Origin: Acidimicrobiaceae bacterium
Lineage (GTDB): Bacteria; Actinomycetota; Acidimicrobiia; Acidimicrobiales; RAAP-2
Direction of reading: 5' to 3'
DNA: 50,644 nt
Assembly: GCA_003163875.1 (NCBI GenBank)
Contig: PLRK01000104.1
Span: forward strand, 571 to 51,214
Shown: positions 33,342 to 42,385 of the stretch, piece by piece
How the letters are laid out: every line of letters begins with the position of its first letter
Numbering within the stretch: position 1 is the first letter of the stretch
The notes under the pieces: model-generated
The model's database searches: none
The model's input: only the letters and a program-made list of their open reading frames with translations
What the model was told of the DNA's origin: nothing
Position numbers and translations under genes: made by a program

Positions 33342-34355
33342 CTAGAACAACGAGTTCCACTCCTCATCGCTCAATCGGCCGATTCGTTCGGCGTCTCTCG
33401 GGGCGAGAGTGACGACGGTGCGATCAGTTGCGACGTACGAGACATGCGCGAGTCCGAGTTTGCGCCAAGGCTGGAAGAGATTTCTCGTCGGCGAATCATT
33501 GGAATAAATGCCCAAAACCAGGACCGCGTCGTCGTTCGCCGCGACGACTATCGCCGGGCGGAGCTTGGATCGCTGCTCGGGCATGACGGGATCGGTCGCG
33601 TCAAAGGGCACATCGGCGAGGATCACCGTACCGACGAGTGGGTGCGAGGGATCAAAAGTGCTCAGTTCGGCGGGTGTAAAGAGCACCCTTCGGCGCAACA
33701 CTTCGATGATCGGCTCGCTGTTCGCGACCGCGGTCGATGACGACGGCGCAGGAGCTCTGTCGCTGCGCTTTGCCTTAAATGAGTGATTCGCCCGGGCACT
33801 CGTCGCACTCTTCTTTTTCTTTTCCTCTTCACGACGAATGCGCCGTTGCTCTTTGACTTCGTCGCTGACTTGCTTGGGCACGAGCAGAGATGGGGCGCGA
33901 AGAGTCACCAGTTCACCTAATGCCAATTCTGGACGTTCGTCGAGCAGTTGTCGGCAATGTGGTGCAGCGGGAAAGCCTTCACCAATCCCGAACGTGAGCA
34001 CCGCGAGTACGTCGTCGTTCGTCGCACCCTGTGCGACGATATGGTCAACCGCTTCTTTGAGTTGCTCGTAGGTTGGCGCGTCCGCATCATCGCCCAGCGC
34101 TTCGACGATATTTTCGAGCGGCTCGAATGCGAGCACCTCCAGCAGGGCACGAACGGCCGCTATCGGCGCCGTCGCGGCGAAGGTCGATACGTCGCGCTTT
34201 TGTTGCAGCGAGCGCAAGGGCATTGCGACAACCGCACTGAGCTTCGCATTGCCCTTGAGATTCAAGTTGTCAACGGTCTCGAGTACGTGTGCTTCGCTGA
34301 TGCCTGCAATGCCCTGGCGAACGATGTCATTTGCATTCATGTTCATCACCGACAT
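33342..34355 (-). CDS. Unknown N-terminal domain fused to a MazF/PemK-like domain
   Basis: A 337-aa protein in three parts. Residues 1 to about 165 are an unknown helical region (HVLETVDNLNLKGNAKLSAVV). Residues 166-215 are a highly charged linker (EEEKKKKSATSAR). The C-terminal roughly 100 residues resemble the MazF/PemK barrel: VGTVILADVPFD, the KLRPAIVVAAND strand and an end RIGRLSDEEWNSLF like the GRLSxE tail of MazF-type toxins. No antitoxin-like gene is adjacent, so it may be a regulator or a self-contained RNase. The start could be any of three nearby ATGs. It lies 5 nt after the dehydrogenase stop. Confidence 0.65.
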   Translation of the reverse strand: MSVMNMNANDIVRQGIAGISEAHVLETVDNLNLKGNAKLSAVVAMPLRSLQQKRDVSTFAATAPIAAVRALLEVLAFEPLENIVEALGDDADAPTYEQLKEAVDHIVAQGATNDDVLAVLTFGIGEGFPAAPHCRQLLDERPELALGELVTLRAPSLLVPKQVSDEVKEQRRIRREEEKKKKSATSARANHSFKAKRSDRAPAPSSSTAVANSEPIIEVLRRRVLFTPAELSTFDPSHPLVGTVILADVPFDATDPVMPEQRSKLRPAIVVAANDDAVLVLGIYSNDSPTRNLFQPWRKLGLAHVSYVATDRTVVTLAPRDAERIGRLSDEEWNSLF

Positions 34356-34360
34356 CGCGC

Positions 34361-35503
34361 CTACTTCAACAGGTGCTTCGCGACGACGACGCGCTGCACT
34401 TGATTGGTACCCTCGTAGATCTGAGTGATCTTGGCATCGCGCATGAATCGCTCCACGGGGAACTCCTTGGTGAAGCCGTACCCTCCGAGCAACTGCACTG
34501 CGTCAACGGCGACGCTCATCGCCGTGTCCGAGGCGAACGACTTGGCCGCAGCTCCGAGATAACTCAATTGATTGTCAGGATCGCCCGCGTCAATCGTGGC
34601 GCAGGCGCGATACACCAGAGCGCGAGCCGCTTCAGTGCGAATGGCCATGTCAGCGAGCATGAATCGAAGTCCCTGAAGTTCAGAGATGGGGCCGCCAAAG
34701 GCTTTGCGCCCCTTCATATACGACCCGGCGTAATCGATCGATGCCTGTGCGATGCCCACCGCTTGGGCCCCGATGGTGGGACGCGAACGATCGAGCGTGT
34801 GCATGGCGATCTTGAAGCCCTCACCTTCGACACCAATTCGATGACTCATTGGTACCCGCACGTCATGGAGAACGACCTCGCCCGTCGGTGATGCGCGCAG
34901 GCCCATCTTGTCCTCGTGCTTGGGGAATTGCAGCCCCCACTCCTTTTCAACCAAGAAACACGTGATACCTCGACTTCGCGCCTCGGGGTCCGTGCTCGCG
35001 AACACCGTGTAGGTGTCAGAGATTCCCGCATTCGTGATCCAATACTTGGAACCATTGAGAATGTAATCATCCCCATCGCGCACTGCACGACAGCGCATTG
35101 CCGCGACGTCTGATCCAGCGTCGGCTTCGGAGAGACAGTAACTCGCTTGAATGTCGCCCTTCGCAACACGGGGCAGGTAGTGGCGCTTGATCTCTTCGGA
35201 CGCGAAGTTGATGATAGGTAACATTCCAAGCTTGGAAATCAGCATGGTCACTGACGTTGACGCGCAACCTCTCGCTAACTCTTCAGCCATGATTGCTTGG
35301 GTAACCATGTCCGCGCCAACACCGCCGTATTCTTCGGGCACGCCAAGTGATGGCAATTCCATCTCGACGCACGCATCGAAACTCTTTTGCGGGAATTCTT
35401 GCTCCCGGTCGTAGTGCTCCGCGTTGGGCGCAACTCGTTCATCGACGAAACCACGCATCACGTCACGAAACGCGCGCTGCTCTGCATTCAGGTCGAAACT
35501 CAT
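34361..35503 (-). CDS. Acyl-CoA dehydrogenase, short/medium-chain type
   Basis: A canonical 380-aa acyl-CoA dehydrogenase. It has the N-terminal helical domain (LNAEQRAFRDVMRGFVDE), the beta-domain block CLSEADAGSDVAAMR with NGSKYWITNAG, the FAD/tetramer block QLLGGYGFTKEFPVERFMRDAK and the catalytic Glu in IYEGTNQVQR. It resembles butyryl- or branched short-chain acyl-CoA dehydrogenases. A weak AAAGAAG ribosome-binding site precedes ATG 35503. It lies downstream of ilvE and leuB on the same strand, so a branched-chain role is possible but not shown. Confidence 0.94.
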   Translation of the reverse strand: MSFDLNAEQRAFRDVMRGFVDERVAPNAEHYDREQEFPQKSFDACVEMELPSLGVPEEYGGVGADMVTQAIMAEELARGCASTSVTMLISKLGMLPIINFASEEIKRHYLPRVAKGDIQASYCLSEADAGSDVAAMRCRAVRDGDDYILNGSKYWITNAGISDTYTVFASTDPEARSRGITCFLVEKEWGLQFPKHEDKMGLRASPTGEVVLHDVRVPMSHRIGVEGEGFKIAMHTLDRSRPTIGAQAVGIAQASIDYAGSYMKGRKAFGGPISELQGLRFMLADMAIRTEAARALVYRACATIDAGDPDNQLSYLGAAAKSFASDTAMSVAVDAVQLLGGYGFTKEFPVERFMRDAKITQIYEGTNQVQRVVVAKHLLK

Positions 35504-35526
35504 ACTGCTTCTTTCGATAGTGGGGA

Positions 35527-35988
35527 CTAAGGAGAGACGTGACCAGGAACGAGTTCGTCGACCGAAACCGCATCGACGAAGCGGCGTTGGGCAACGTAAC
35601 TATGGGCAATGCCCGCGAACTTCGCACACTGTTCGTGGCGCAGGATCGGTCCCTCGAGACCGAAGAGTTCCATCGCGACCTTCACATCACTGGGGATGGG
35701 ACCTCGGCCGACGATGCTCGCTCGCTTCGCGGCGACGAGGCCAATGCCAAGTTCGACGTCGTGACGATCGTGTTCGTGCTCGAAGGAAAAGGGTCCAAGA
35801 ACGTGGTGCGCGATCGTCAGTGCGTAGCCTTCGCCCGGCGCTGGCGTACCGTAACTGACACCGGTAGGTGGGTGAGCCGAGCGCTGGAGACCCGCCTTGG
35901 GGACTCGCGCGAGTTCGGGAGTCGCCGTCGACATCGTCGGACGCACCTCACCGGCGTTAGGAACGGGAGCAAAGGTTGGCTGGGTCAC
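35527..35988 (-). CDS. Conserved hypothetical protein
   Basis: A 153-aa soluble protein with no signal peptide or membrane segment and no family I can name with confidence. The block MSTATPELARVPKAGLQRSA, the run SYGTPAPGEGYALTIA and the EHEHDRHDVELGIGLVAAKRAS region look conserved rather than shadow-like. His and Asp clustering (FEHEHDRHD) could bind metal. The GTG at 35988 has TAGTCT 6 nt upstream, which supports it as a real, separately transcribed gene between ilvE and the acyl-CoA dehydrogenase. Confidence 0.65.
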   Translation of the reverse strand: MTQPTFAPVPNAGEVRPTMSTATPELARVPKAGLQRSAHPPTGVSYGTPAPGEGYALTIAHHVLGPFSFEHEHDRHDVELGIGLVAAKRASIVGRGPIPSDVKVAMELFGLEGPILRHEQCAKFAGIAHSYVAQRRFVDAVSVDELVPGHVSP

Positions 35989-35994
35989 GCTTCG

Positions 35995-36000
35995 AGACTA
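35995..36000 (-). promoter_or_regulatory. -10 box, leaderless start of the conserved hypothetical gene
   Basis: On the minus strand TAGTCT is followed by CGAAGC and the GTG at 35988, with no ribosome-binding site. Confidence 0.45.
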
Positions 36001-36013
36001 CCTTCGAATGCCG

Positions 36014-36940
36014 CTAAACCCGGTCGAGCCAACTCTCGTACTGGGGCAACTCACCTCGGACGGTTTGATGGTAGATGCCTTGAATCTTTTTCGTGATGGG
36101 ACCCGGCTTGCCTTCGCCGACGACTCGATCGTCAACGGAAGCGATCGGGACCACCTCCGCGGCAGTGCCGGTGAGGAAGGCCTCGTCGGCGAGGTAGAGA
36201 TCGTCACGGCGCATTGGCTCGAAGCTCACGTCGTAGCCGAGGTCGTTCGCGATACGCACGATACTGGATTGGGTAATTCCGCGAAGGGCTCCGGCTTCGG
36301 ATGGTGGAGGACTAATCAAGAGCCCGTCACGCACAATGAAAAGGTTCTCACCAGTGCACTCCGAGACCCTACCGTCGGGCCCCAGCATGATGGCTTCGTC
36401 GTAACCTGCATTGATCGCCTCGACTTTCGCGAGACCCGAGTTCACGTAACCACCCACCGTCTTCGAAGCGGTCGGCATTGCATTGGGCGCGTGTCGAACC
36501 CACGAGGAGATCTTCATCCGCACGCCGTTCTCGGCGCCTTCGTCACCGAGGTAGGCCCCCCACGGCCACACGGCGATTGCCACGTTGACGGGTGAAGGTT
36601 GCGGATTGACGCCCATCTCGCCGTAACCCAAGTACACGAGAGGTCGAATGTAACAACCATTGGGCACATCATTGACACGCACGACTTCCTTGGTCGCTTC
36701 GACGAGCGCCTCAAGCGAGTAGGCCACATCGATCGAGAGAATCTTGCAACTGTTCAAGAGTCGCTGCGTGTGATCAACCAAGCGAAACACCGCGAGCCCC
36801 TTGTCGGTCTTATAGGCGCGAATGCCTTCAAATGCACCCGTGCCGTAATGCAAGGTGTGGGTCAAGACGTGAATCGTCGCTTTATCCCAATCGACCAGCG
36901 TCCCGTCCATCCAGATCTTCTTCGTGGGCGTGATTGGCAT
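36014..36940 (-). CDS. ilvE: Branched-chain amino acid aminotransferase
   Basis: A 308-aa fold-type IV PLP aminotransferase making or degrading Leu, Ile and Val. Visible are [24 protein letters not shown], the FEGIRAY loop, the PLP lysine in [12 protein letters not shown], and the phosphate-binding region [20 protein letters not shown]. The ATG abuts the leuB stop with no gap, so the two are co-transcribed. This matches the shared leucine branch. Confidence 0.95.
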   Translation of the reverse strand: MPITPTKKIWMDGTLVDWDKATIHVLTHTLHYGTGAFEGIRAYKTDKGLAVFRLVDHTQRLLNSCKILSIDVAYSLEALVEATKEVVRVNDVPNGCYIRPLVYLGYGEMGVNPQPSPVNVAIAVWPWGAYLGDEGAENGVRMKISSWVRHAPNAMPTASKTVGGYVNSGLAKVEAINAGYDEAIMLGPDGRVSECTGENLFIVRDGLLISPPPSEAGALRGITQSSIVRIANDLGYDVSFEPMRRDDLYLADEAFLTGTAAEVVPIASVDDRVVGEGKPGPITKKIQGIYHQTVRGELPQYESWLDRV

Positions 36941-37960
36941 TTACAAGTTCTCCATTAATTGTTTGGTAATTCCTGAGGTTCCTAGCGAAGCAACATCTCC
37001 ATTGAATTCTTGCACGGCTCGGGCCACTCGCGACGCCGCCTCGACTTCGCCGAGGTGCTCAAGCATCAACACTGCTGATGAGACGGCCGCGAGGGGGTTC
37101 GCCTTGCCGGTACCGGCAATATCGTGTGCGGCGCCGTGCACGGGCTCAAAGAGCGACGCCGACGTGCGCTCCGGGTTTAAATTTGCGCTCGCGGCGTAGC
37201 CAATGCCACCGGTGACCGCTCCGGCCAAATCCGAAAGAATGTCGCCAAACAAATTGTCGGTCACGATGATCCCGTAACGTTGTGGATTCTCGACGAGATA
37301 GATGCACGCAGCGTCGACGTGGTTGTAGTCGACCTGCACGTTTGGATACAAAGCACCGATTTCTCGCACGACGCGGCTCCAGAGTTCGCCAGCGAACGTC
37401 AGCACGTTGGTCTTGTGCACGAGGGTTAATCTCGGCTCGACCAGCTTCGAGGCTCGTTCAAAGGCGTATCGAACGCAGCGCTCGACACCGAAGCGCGTGT
37501 TCACCGAGCCCTGCGTCGCCACTTCGTGGGCCGTGCCATGGCGAAGGACGCCACCTTCGCCCGCGTACGGTCCTTCAGTGTTTTCACGAACGATGGCGAA
37601 TTCGCAACCCTGCGCGATCGATCCCCGCACGCCCTGGAAGGGTCGGTAATTGATGTAGAGGTCGAGACCAAAGCGCAATCGAAGGAGCAGTCCGCGCTCG
37701 AGAATGCCGCCAGGGATCCGAGTATCTCCAATGGCTGGACCAATCGCCCCAAGAAGTATCGCGTCAAAACCTCCAAGTTGTTCGAGGGTTTCGTCATCGA
37801 GCACGAAGCCATCGCGCAAATACCGGGCCGCACCCACGTCATAGGTGGTCGTGGCAATGTTGACGCCAGCCGCATTCACGACCTCGAGCGCTGCACTGGT
37901 GACCTCGGGTCCAATGCCGTCGCCACCGAGCACGGCCACGCGATAGCTGCGCTGGTTCAT
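36941..37960 (-). CDS. leuB: 3-Isopropylmalate dehydrogenase
   Basis: LeuB oxidatively decarboxylates 3-isopropylmalate in leucine synthesis. The 339 aa include [11 protein letters not shown], the substrate-binding [13 protein letters not shown], Lys in VHKTNVL, the metal-binding [11 protein letters not shown] and [14 protein letters not shown], and the NAD loop [19 protein letters not shown]. Isocitrate or tartrate dehydrogenase relatives are less likely given ilvE, leuC and leuD nearby. I chose ATG 37960 ([13 protein letters not shown]). AGGAG lies 10 nt upstream. Divergent from greA. Confidence 0.92.
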   Translation of the reverse strand: MNQRSYRVAVLGGDGIGPEVTSAALEVVNAAGVNIATTTYDVGAARYLRDGFVLDDETLEQLGGFDAILLGAIGPAIGDTRIPGGILERGLLLRLRFGLDLYINYRPFQGVRGSIAQGCEFAIVRENTEGPYAGEGGVLRHGTAHEVATQGSVNTRFGVERCVRYAFERASKLVEPRLTLVHKTNVLTFAGELWSRVVREIGALYPNVQVDYNHVDAACIYLVENPQRYGIIVTDNLFGDILSDLAGAVTGGIGYAASANLNPERTSASLFEPVHGAAHDIAGTGKANPLAAVSSAVLMLEHLGEVEAASRVARAVQEFNGDVASLGTSGITKQLMENL

Positions 37961-38046
37961 TGCTCGTCGTCTCCTCGTTTCGCTCCATTTTGGTCGCTGA
38001 CGCACGCACCTGGCAAACTCGTCGCAGTGGTGCATGGTCCCTTCAG

Positions 38047-38052
38047 TAGAAT
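38047..38052 (+). promoter_or_regulatory. Putative -10 box of greA
   Basis: TAGAAT lies 30 nt before the greA ATG, giving a short leader with a GAGG ribosome-binding site. No clear -35. It lies in the 122-bp gap divergent to leuB. Confidence 0.4.
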
Positions 38053-38082
38053 TGGGGCTTCTCCACAAGTTGAGGTTGCACC

Positions 38083-38559
38083 ATGGCGGGCGAAATTCAT
38101 CGAATCACCCAGGAAACACTGGACAAACTCCGCGCCGAGTACGAACACCTCACCACCGTTGGTCGCACCGAAATTGCACGAGTCATCGAAGCTGCGCGAC
38201 TTCTTGGCGATCTGAGCGAAAACGGTGACTACCACGCCGCCAAGGATGAACAGGGAAAGATGGAATCCCGAATTCGCCAGATCGACAACGTCTTGCGTCA
38301 TCACGAAATCGTCGAACGTGATGGGAACGTCGATGTCGTCCAATACGCATCGATTGTGCGCGTTGTCTACGAGGGCGACTCCGATGACGATTTCCAGGAG
38401 TTCTTCGTCGGTTCCATTGAAGAAAAGCCAGAAGGCGTGCTCGTCGCGTCACCAACCTCGCCCCTCGGCGCGGCGTTGCTCGAGAGAAGGATTGGCGAGC
38501 TCATTGAGTACGAAGCGCCTTCGGGAGTGCTTCGCGTGAAGATCATCGGTATTCGATAA
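38083..38559 (+). CDS. greA: Transcription elongation factor GreA
   Basis: GreA rescues backtracked RNA polymerase by stimulating transcript cleavage. The 158 aa contain the N-terminal coiled coil with the acidic tip in [17 protein letters not shown] and the C-terminal FKBP-like domain ending [23 protein letters not shown]. The leuC GTG follows the stop by 2 nt, so greA and leuCD are likely one transcript, an uncommon neighbour pair. Confidence 0.95.
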   Translation: MAGEIHRITQETLDKLRAEYEHLTTVGRTEIARVIEAARLLGDLSENGDYHAAKDEQGKMESRIRQIDNVLRHHEIVERDGNVDVVQYASIVRVVYEGDSDDDFQEFFVGSIEEKPEGVLVASPTSPLGAALLERRIGELIEYEAPSGVLRVKIIGIR

Positions 38560-38561
38560 TC

Positions 38562-39968
38562 GTGAGCGGGAAGACTCTTTTCAAAAAAATCTGGGACGAA
38601 CATGTCGTCGCCTCGCCAGAGGGCGAACCAACGCTCCTCTACATAGACCTGCATCTCGTACACGAGGTCACGAGTCCTCAAGCTTTTGACGGTCTACGCC
38701 TGAGTCATCGGACTGTCCGTCGACCTGATCGAACACTCGCGACCGCCGACCACAACGTGCCCACCGACCCAATCTCAACGCCGGTGAAGGATCCCGTGTC
38801 GCGACGTCAACTAGAGGCACTCGAGGAGAATTGCGAAGAGTTTGGTATCACAGTATTTCCCCGCGGTCACGAGAATCAAGGAATCGTGCACGTCATCGGA
38901 CCTGAACTTGGCGTCACGCAGCCGGGCATGACAATCGTGTGCGGTGATTCACACACATCGACGCACGGGGCTTTCGGCGCCTTGGCCTTCGGCATAGGAA
39001 CGAGTGAGGTAGAACATGTCCTCGCAACCCAGACCCTTCCACAGCAACAAGCCAAGTCCATGTCCGTCACACTGGAAGGAAAGGCGCCCGTCGGCGTCAG
39101 CGCCAAGGACATCGCGCTCGGAATCGTGTCACGGCTCGGTACTGGTGGCGGCGCGGGCTACGTCATTGAATACCGCGGTGAGGCAATTCGCGAGCTCTCA
39201 ATGGAAGGTCGGATGACCATCTGCAATATGAGCATCGAGGCGGGCGCCCGAGCGGGACTCGTCGCGGTGGACGACACCACCATTGCGTATCTCCGAAATC
39301 GCCCGGGCGTGCCGCAGGGTGAACACTTCGACGAAACCGCGGCACGTTGGAGGAGCTACGTCAGCGATGACGATGCCATATTCGATAAAGAGATTGTGAT
39401 CGACGCGAGTGACCTCACGCCGTTTGTCACCTGGGGAACGAACCCGGCGCAAGTGGTTGCCCTGAGCGGCAACATTCCGTCTCCAGATGATTTCGACGAC
39501 GCCGACGAGAAGAATACGACGATGCGTTCGCTCGCCTACATGGACCTCGAACCAGGCACGCAAGTTCGATCAATCCCTGTCGACATCGTCTTTATTGGTT
39601 CGTGCACCAATTCTCGAATCGAAGATCTCCGCGCCGCTGCCCACGTCGCTCGAGGACAGCACGTCGCTGGCAGTGTGCGAGCGCTCGTCGTTCCTGGATC
39701 GCATCGAGTGAAGAAGCAGGCTGAAGAAGAAGGTCTCGACGCAATCTTTTTGGCCGCCGGATTTGAGTGGCGAGAACCCGGATGTTCGATGTGTCTGGGT
39801 ATGAACCCCGATCAACTTCAGCCCGGTCAACGCTGTGCTTCCACCTCGAATCGGAATTTCGAAGGCCGACAGGGACGAGGAGGACGAACCCATCTCGTCT
39901 CACCGGTCGTGGCCGCGGCGACCGCGGTCAAGGGACGATTCGCGACACCCGACGAGGTGTTGTCATGA
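38562..39968 (+). CDS. leuC: 3-Isopropylmalate dehydratase large subunit
   Basis: The large subunit of isopropylmalate isomerase, an aconitase-family enzyme. Its [4Fe-4S] ligands are Cys in [12 protein letters not shown] and the pair in [10 protein letters not shown]. Other blocks are [44 protein letters not shown] and the late [21 protein letters not shown]. 468 aa with a GTG start. The stop overlaps the leuD start (ATGA). The enzyme depends on the Fe-S assembly genes encoded earlier in the window. Confidence 0.96.
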   Translation: MSGKTLFKKIWDEHVVASPEGEPTLLYIDLHLVHEVTSPQAFDGLRLSHRTVRRPDRTLATADHNVPTDPISTPVKDPVSRRQLEALEENCEEFGITVFPRGHENQGIVHVIGPELGVTQPGMTIVCGDSHTSTHGAFGALAFGIGTSEVEHVLATQTLPQQQAKSMSVTLEGKAPVGVSAKDIALGIVSRLGTGGGAGYVIEYRGEAIRELSMEGRMTICNMSIEAGARAGLVAVDDTTIAYLRNRPGVPQGEHFDETAARWRSYVSDDDAIFDKEIVIDASDLTPFVTWGTNPAQVVALSGNIPSPDDFDDADEKNTTMRSLAYMDLEPGTQVRSIPVDIVFIGSCTNSRIEDLRAAAHVARGQHVAGSVRALVVPGSHRVKKQAEEEGLDAIFLAAGFEWREPGCSMCLGMNPDQLQPGQRCASTSNRNFEGRQGRGGRTHLVSPVVAAATAVKGRFATPDEVLS

Positions 39969-40588
39969 AGCCAGTTCGAATCCTCGAAGGTCGCGCGGTG
40001 CCCCTCGAACGCTCCGATGTTGATACCGACCAGATCATCCCTTCTGACTGGCTAAAGCGGGTGGAGCGAACCGGTTTCGGGCGAGGACTCTTCAGCGAAT
40101 GGCGCGACGATCCCGGATTCGTCCTCAACGACCAGCGATACGTCGGTGCGAATATTCTTATCGCGGGTCCCCGTTTCGGAACAGGCTCCTCGCGCGAACA
40201 CGCGGTATGGGCATTGATGGATTACGGATTTGAAGCCATCATTGCTCCATCCTTCGGGGACATCTTTCGAAACAACTCATCGAAGCAGGGTCTCGTCATC
40301 GTCCAACTACCACCACAGGACGTGGAAGAACTCAATACCCTGGTGCGAGACGATGCGACTCGGCTCGTTGTTGTCGACGTTGACAATTTGCGCGTCGAGG
40401 TTCCCGAGGCGGGTTGGCAACGAGGGTTCGATCTCGACGCGATGACTCGCGAACGTCTCCTCAATGGATGGGACGACATCGGACTGACGTTGCGGCGTGA
40501 AGCCGCCATCACCGCGTACGAAAAAGGGTACGCCGCTCCTACGCTCTCGGGGGTCTTCGACCACGAGGGCCATACGCTCGTTCCATAG
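39965..40588 (+). CDS. leuD: 3-Isopropylmalate dehydratase small subunit
   Basis: The small subunit completes the isopropylmalate isomerase active site. The 207 aa include [24 protein letters not shown], the swivel-domain [17 protein letters not shown] and [16 protein letters not shown] chose ATG 39965 from the ATGA overlap with leuC; the ORF track starts inside leuC. A divergence of about 30 bp after its stop leads into the regulatory region of the next operon. Confidence 0.96.
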   Translation: MKPVRILEGRAVPLERSDVDTDQIIPSDWLKRVERTGFGRGLFSEWRDDPGFVLNDQRYVGANILIAGPRFGTGSSREHAVWALMDYGFEAIIAPSFGDIFRNNSSKQGLVIVQLPPQDVEELNTLVRDDATRLVVVDVDNLRVEVPEAGWQRGFDLDAMTRERLLNGWDDIGLTLRREAAITAYEKGYAAPTLSGVFDHEGHTLVP

Positions 40589-40619
40589 CTAGAAGGGGCG
40601 TTTTATTGCACTTCGTGGC

Positions 40620-40635
40620 TGTGACCAAGGTCACT
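40620..40635. promoter_or_regulatory. CRP/FNR-type operator
   Basis: TGTGACCAAGGTCACT matches the CRP consensus TGTGA-N6-TCACA at nine of ten fixed bases, with perfect GTGACC/GGTCAC arms. It is centred about 42 bp upstream of the transcript start predicted from GATAAT at 40658-40663, the class II activator position. It lies 71 bp upstream of the acetyltransferase GTG and outside coding sequence. The regulator gene is not in the window. Confidence 0.6.
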
Positions 40636-40657
40636 GGCGCGCAGCAGCCCTGCAGCC

Positions 40658-40663
40658 GATAAT
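40658..40663 (+). promoter_or_regulatory. -10 box of the acetyltransferase-deacetylase-USP operon
   Basis: GATAAT differs from TATAAT by one base. The -35 position is poor (TGGCGC), as expected for an activator-dependent promoter. The predicted leader is about 36 nt and holds GGAGGGAG. Confidence 0.45.
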
Positions 40664-40705
40664 CGAGGTGATGGCGAATGCCAGCGCCGAGCGGAGGGAG
40701 CGGAT

Positions 40706-41344
40706 GTGTCGAATGCCCCGCACAACGATGCACCACGGTCCACCGCAACACGGCCCTACCCCTCCCAACTCGAGTGCGACATCATGACGATCACGGGCGT
40801 CAAGTTACACATGCGCCCAATCCGTCCAAGCGATACCGCTTCATTGCAACGTTTTCATCTGCAATTGTCACCCGGCTCGATTTATCGCCGATACTTCATG
40901 ATGCACCCCGAACTCTCAACGACGGAGCTCGCTCACCTCACGAACGTCGACTACGTCGACCGATTTGCCTACATCGTCGAAGACGGCGACGAATTAATTG
41001 CGGTGGGTCGCTACGATCGACTCCCCCATACCTGCGACGCGGAGGTCGCGTTCCTCGTCAGCGACCACTATCAACATCACGGCATCGGCATCTTGTTGTT
41101 GTGGCACCTCGCACGTGCCGCACGATCAAATGGCGTCACCCATTTTGTTGCCGAAACGCAAGCCGACAATCGTGGCATGCTGGGTGTCTTTCGAGATTCC
41201 GGCTATCCCCTCGCGTCGCGACTGGAGGACGAGGTCGTCAGCCTTCGATTCCCGATTCAGTCAACCCCGCAAAGTCACAGTCATTTCCTTCGCCGGACCA
41301 CACTGTTCGAACCCGACGAGAACGGCAACGAAGGGACACCATGA
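40706..41344 (+). CDS. GNAT acetyltransferase, Pat/protein-lysine-acetyltransferase-like
   Basis: A 212-aa GNAT-fold acetyltransferase. The core (MRPIRPSDTASLQRFHLQLSP, SIYRRYFMM, NVDYVDRFAYIV) resembles the acetyltransferase domain of actinobacterial Pat proteins, here without their cAMP-binding domain. The acetyl-CoA loop is HHGIGILLLWHLARAA, slightly off the canonical Q/RxxGxG/A. GTG 40706 follows GGAGGGAG at 5 nt, so I keep the long N-terminus; ATG 40784 is the alternative. The stop overlaps the deacetylase start (ATGA). Protein lysine acetylation is inferred, not shown. Confidence 0.85.
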   Translation: MSNAPHNDAPRSTATRPYPSQLECDIMTITGVKLHMRPIRPSDTASLQRFHLQLSPGSIYRRYFMMHPELSTTELAHLTNVDYVDRFAYIVEDGDELIAVGRYDRLPHTCDAEVAFLVSDHYQHHGIGILLLWHLARAARSNGVTHFVAETQADNRGMLGVFRDSGYPLASRLEDEVVSLRFPIQSTPQSHSHFLRRTTLFEPDENGNEGTP

Positions 41345-42372
41345 TGCTCATCATCAATGGTCACCTTGACGATGCTGGTCACGAGGACGTGGGCCATCCC
41401 GAACGTCCGGAGCGACTTCGCGCGGTCTTGAGAGGCATCAACGAACTCCACCTCGACGGTGATCTCCTCGCGGTCGCACCCTACAGTGCCTCGCGGGCCG
41501 AACTCGCACGCGTGCACGACGCGACGTATCTTGACGAACTTGGTGCCTACTGCTACGAAGGTGGCGGCGATCTTGACGCCGACACGTACGCGACGTATGA
41601 CTCGTGGTCGATTGCCCAGTTTGCCGCGGGCGCGGGCCTCGCCGTCATCAAGGAACTGCAGATACGAGACGACGGAGTGGGGTTCGTCGCGGTGCGTCCA
41701 CCGGGTCATCACGCGTCACGCGACCGCGCCATGGGTTTTTGCTTGTTGAATAACATCGCCGTTGCGGCGGCCGAATTGACGAGCCAAGGTGAGCGAGTGC
41801 TGATCGTCGACTGGGACGTGCACCACGGCAACGGCACGCAGTCGATTTTTTGGGACGATCCCAACGTGATGTACGTCTCGACGCATCAATGGCCTTTCTA
41901 CCCCGGCAGCGGCGCTCCGTATGAAATCGGTGGCTTGGACGCCCTGGGCACCACCGTCAATCTTCCAGTACCCGCTGGGGCGACGGGTGACGTCGTGCGT
42001 CAAGCATTACTCGACACGGCAACACCCGCGATTGAGGAGTTCGCACCGACGTGGGTGCTGGTGTCGGCGGGTTTCGACGCGCATCGATCGGACCCCATGG
42101 CAGACCTGGCACTCTCCAATGGCGATTTCGCCGAGCTCGCCATCCTCACCGCCAGCTTTGCTCCCCGGCCGGGTCGACTCGCGCTATTTCTTGAGGGCGG
42201 CTACGAACTTGGCGCCTTGCAATCGTCGGTCACTTCCTCGCTCGGTGCGCTCTTGGGCGCGGATTTTGCGTCTGAAAGACCCACGCACGGTGGACCTGGA
42301 TCCGACGCGGTGGCGAACGCGAAAGAAGCGCGATTCGCTGCGCTTCGTATTGCGCGCGACACGGGACTATGA
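41341..42372 (+). CDS. Histone-deacetylase-family (AcuC-like) deacetylase
   Basis: A 343-aa zinc-dependent arginase/deacetylase-fold enzyme. Visible are HPERPERLRAVL, the RPPGHHASRDRAMGFCLLNNIAVAA block with the catalytic His pair, the zinc ligands in DWDVHHGNGTQ and SAGFDAHRSDP, and the EGGYELGAL segment near the end. Bacterial members deacetylate acetyl-lysine proteins or acetylated small amines. The ATG overlaps the acetyltransferase stop, so a writer and an eraser are translationally coupled. The ORF track extends the frame upstream over the acetyltransferase; ATG 41341 is the sensible start. Confidence 0.92.
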   Translation: MMLIINGHLDDAGHEDVGHPERPERLRAVLRGINELHLDGDLLAVAPYSASRAELARVHDATYLDELGAYCYEGGGDLDADTYATYDSWSIAQFAAGAGLAVIKELQIRDDGVGFVAVRPPGHHASRDRAMGFCLLNNIAVAAAELTSQGERVLIVDWDVHHGNGTQSIFWDDPNVMYVSTHQWPFYPGSGAPYEIGGLDALGTTVNLPVPAGATGDVVRQALLDTATPAIEEFAPTWVLVSAGFDAHRSDPMADLALSNGDFAELAILTASFAPRPGRLALFLEGGYELGALQSSVTSSLGALLGADFASERPTHGGPGSDAVANAKEARFAALRIARDTGL

Positions 42373-42385
42373 AAGGAAGACGCTG

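Noticed and set aside
38938-38953. CRP-like match TGTGCGGTGATTCACA
   Set aside because: It lies inside leuC and encodes the conserved CGDSHTS motif, so the match is explained by protein coding.
40678-41340. N-terminal 221 residues of the 564-aa ORF-track protein containing the deacetylase
   Set aside because: This part is a different frame read through the acetyltransferase gene. The ATGA overlap at 41341 gives the real start.
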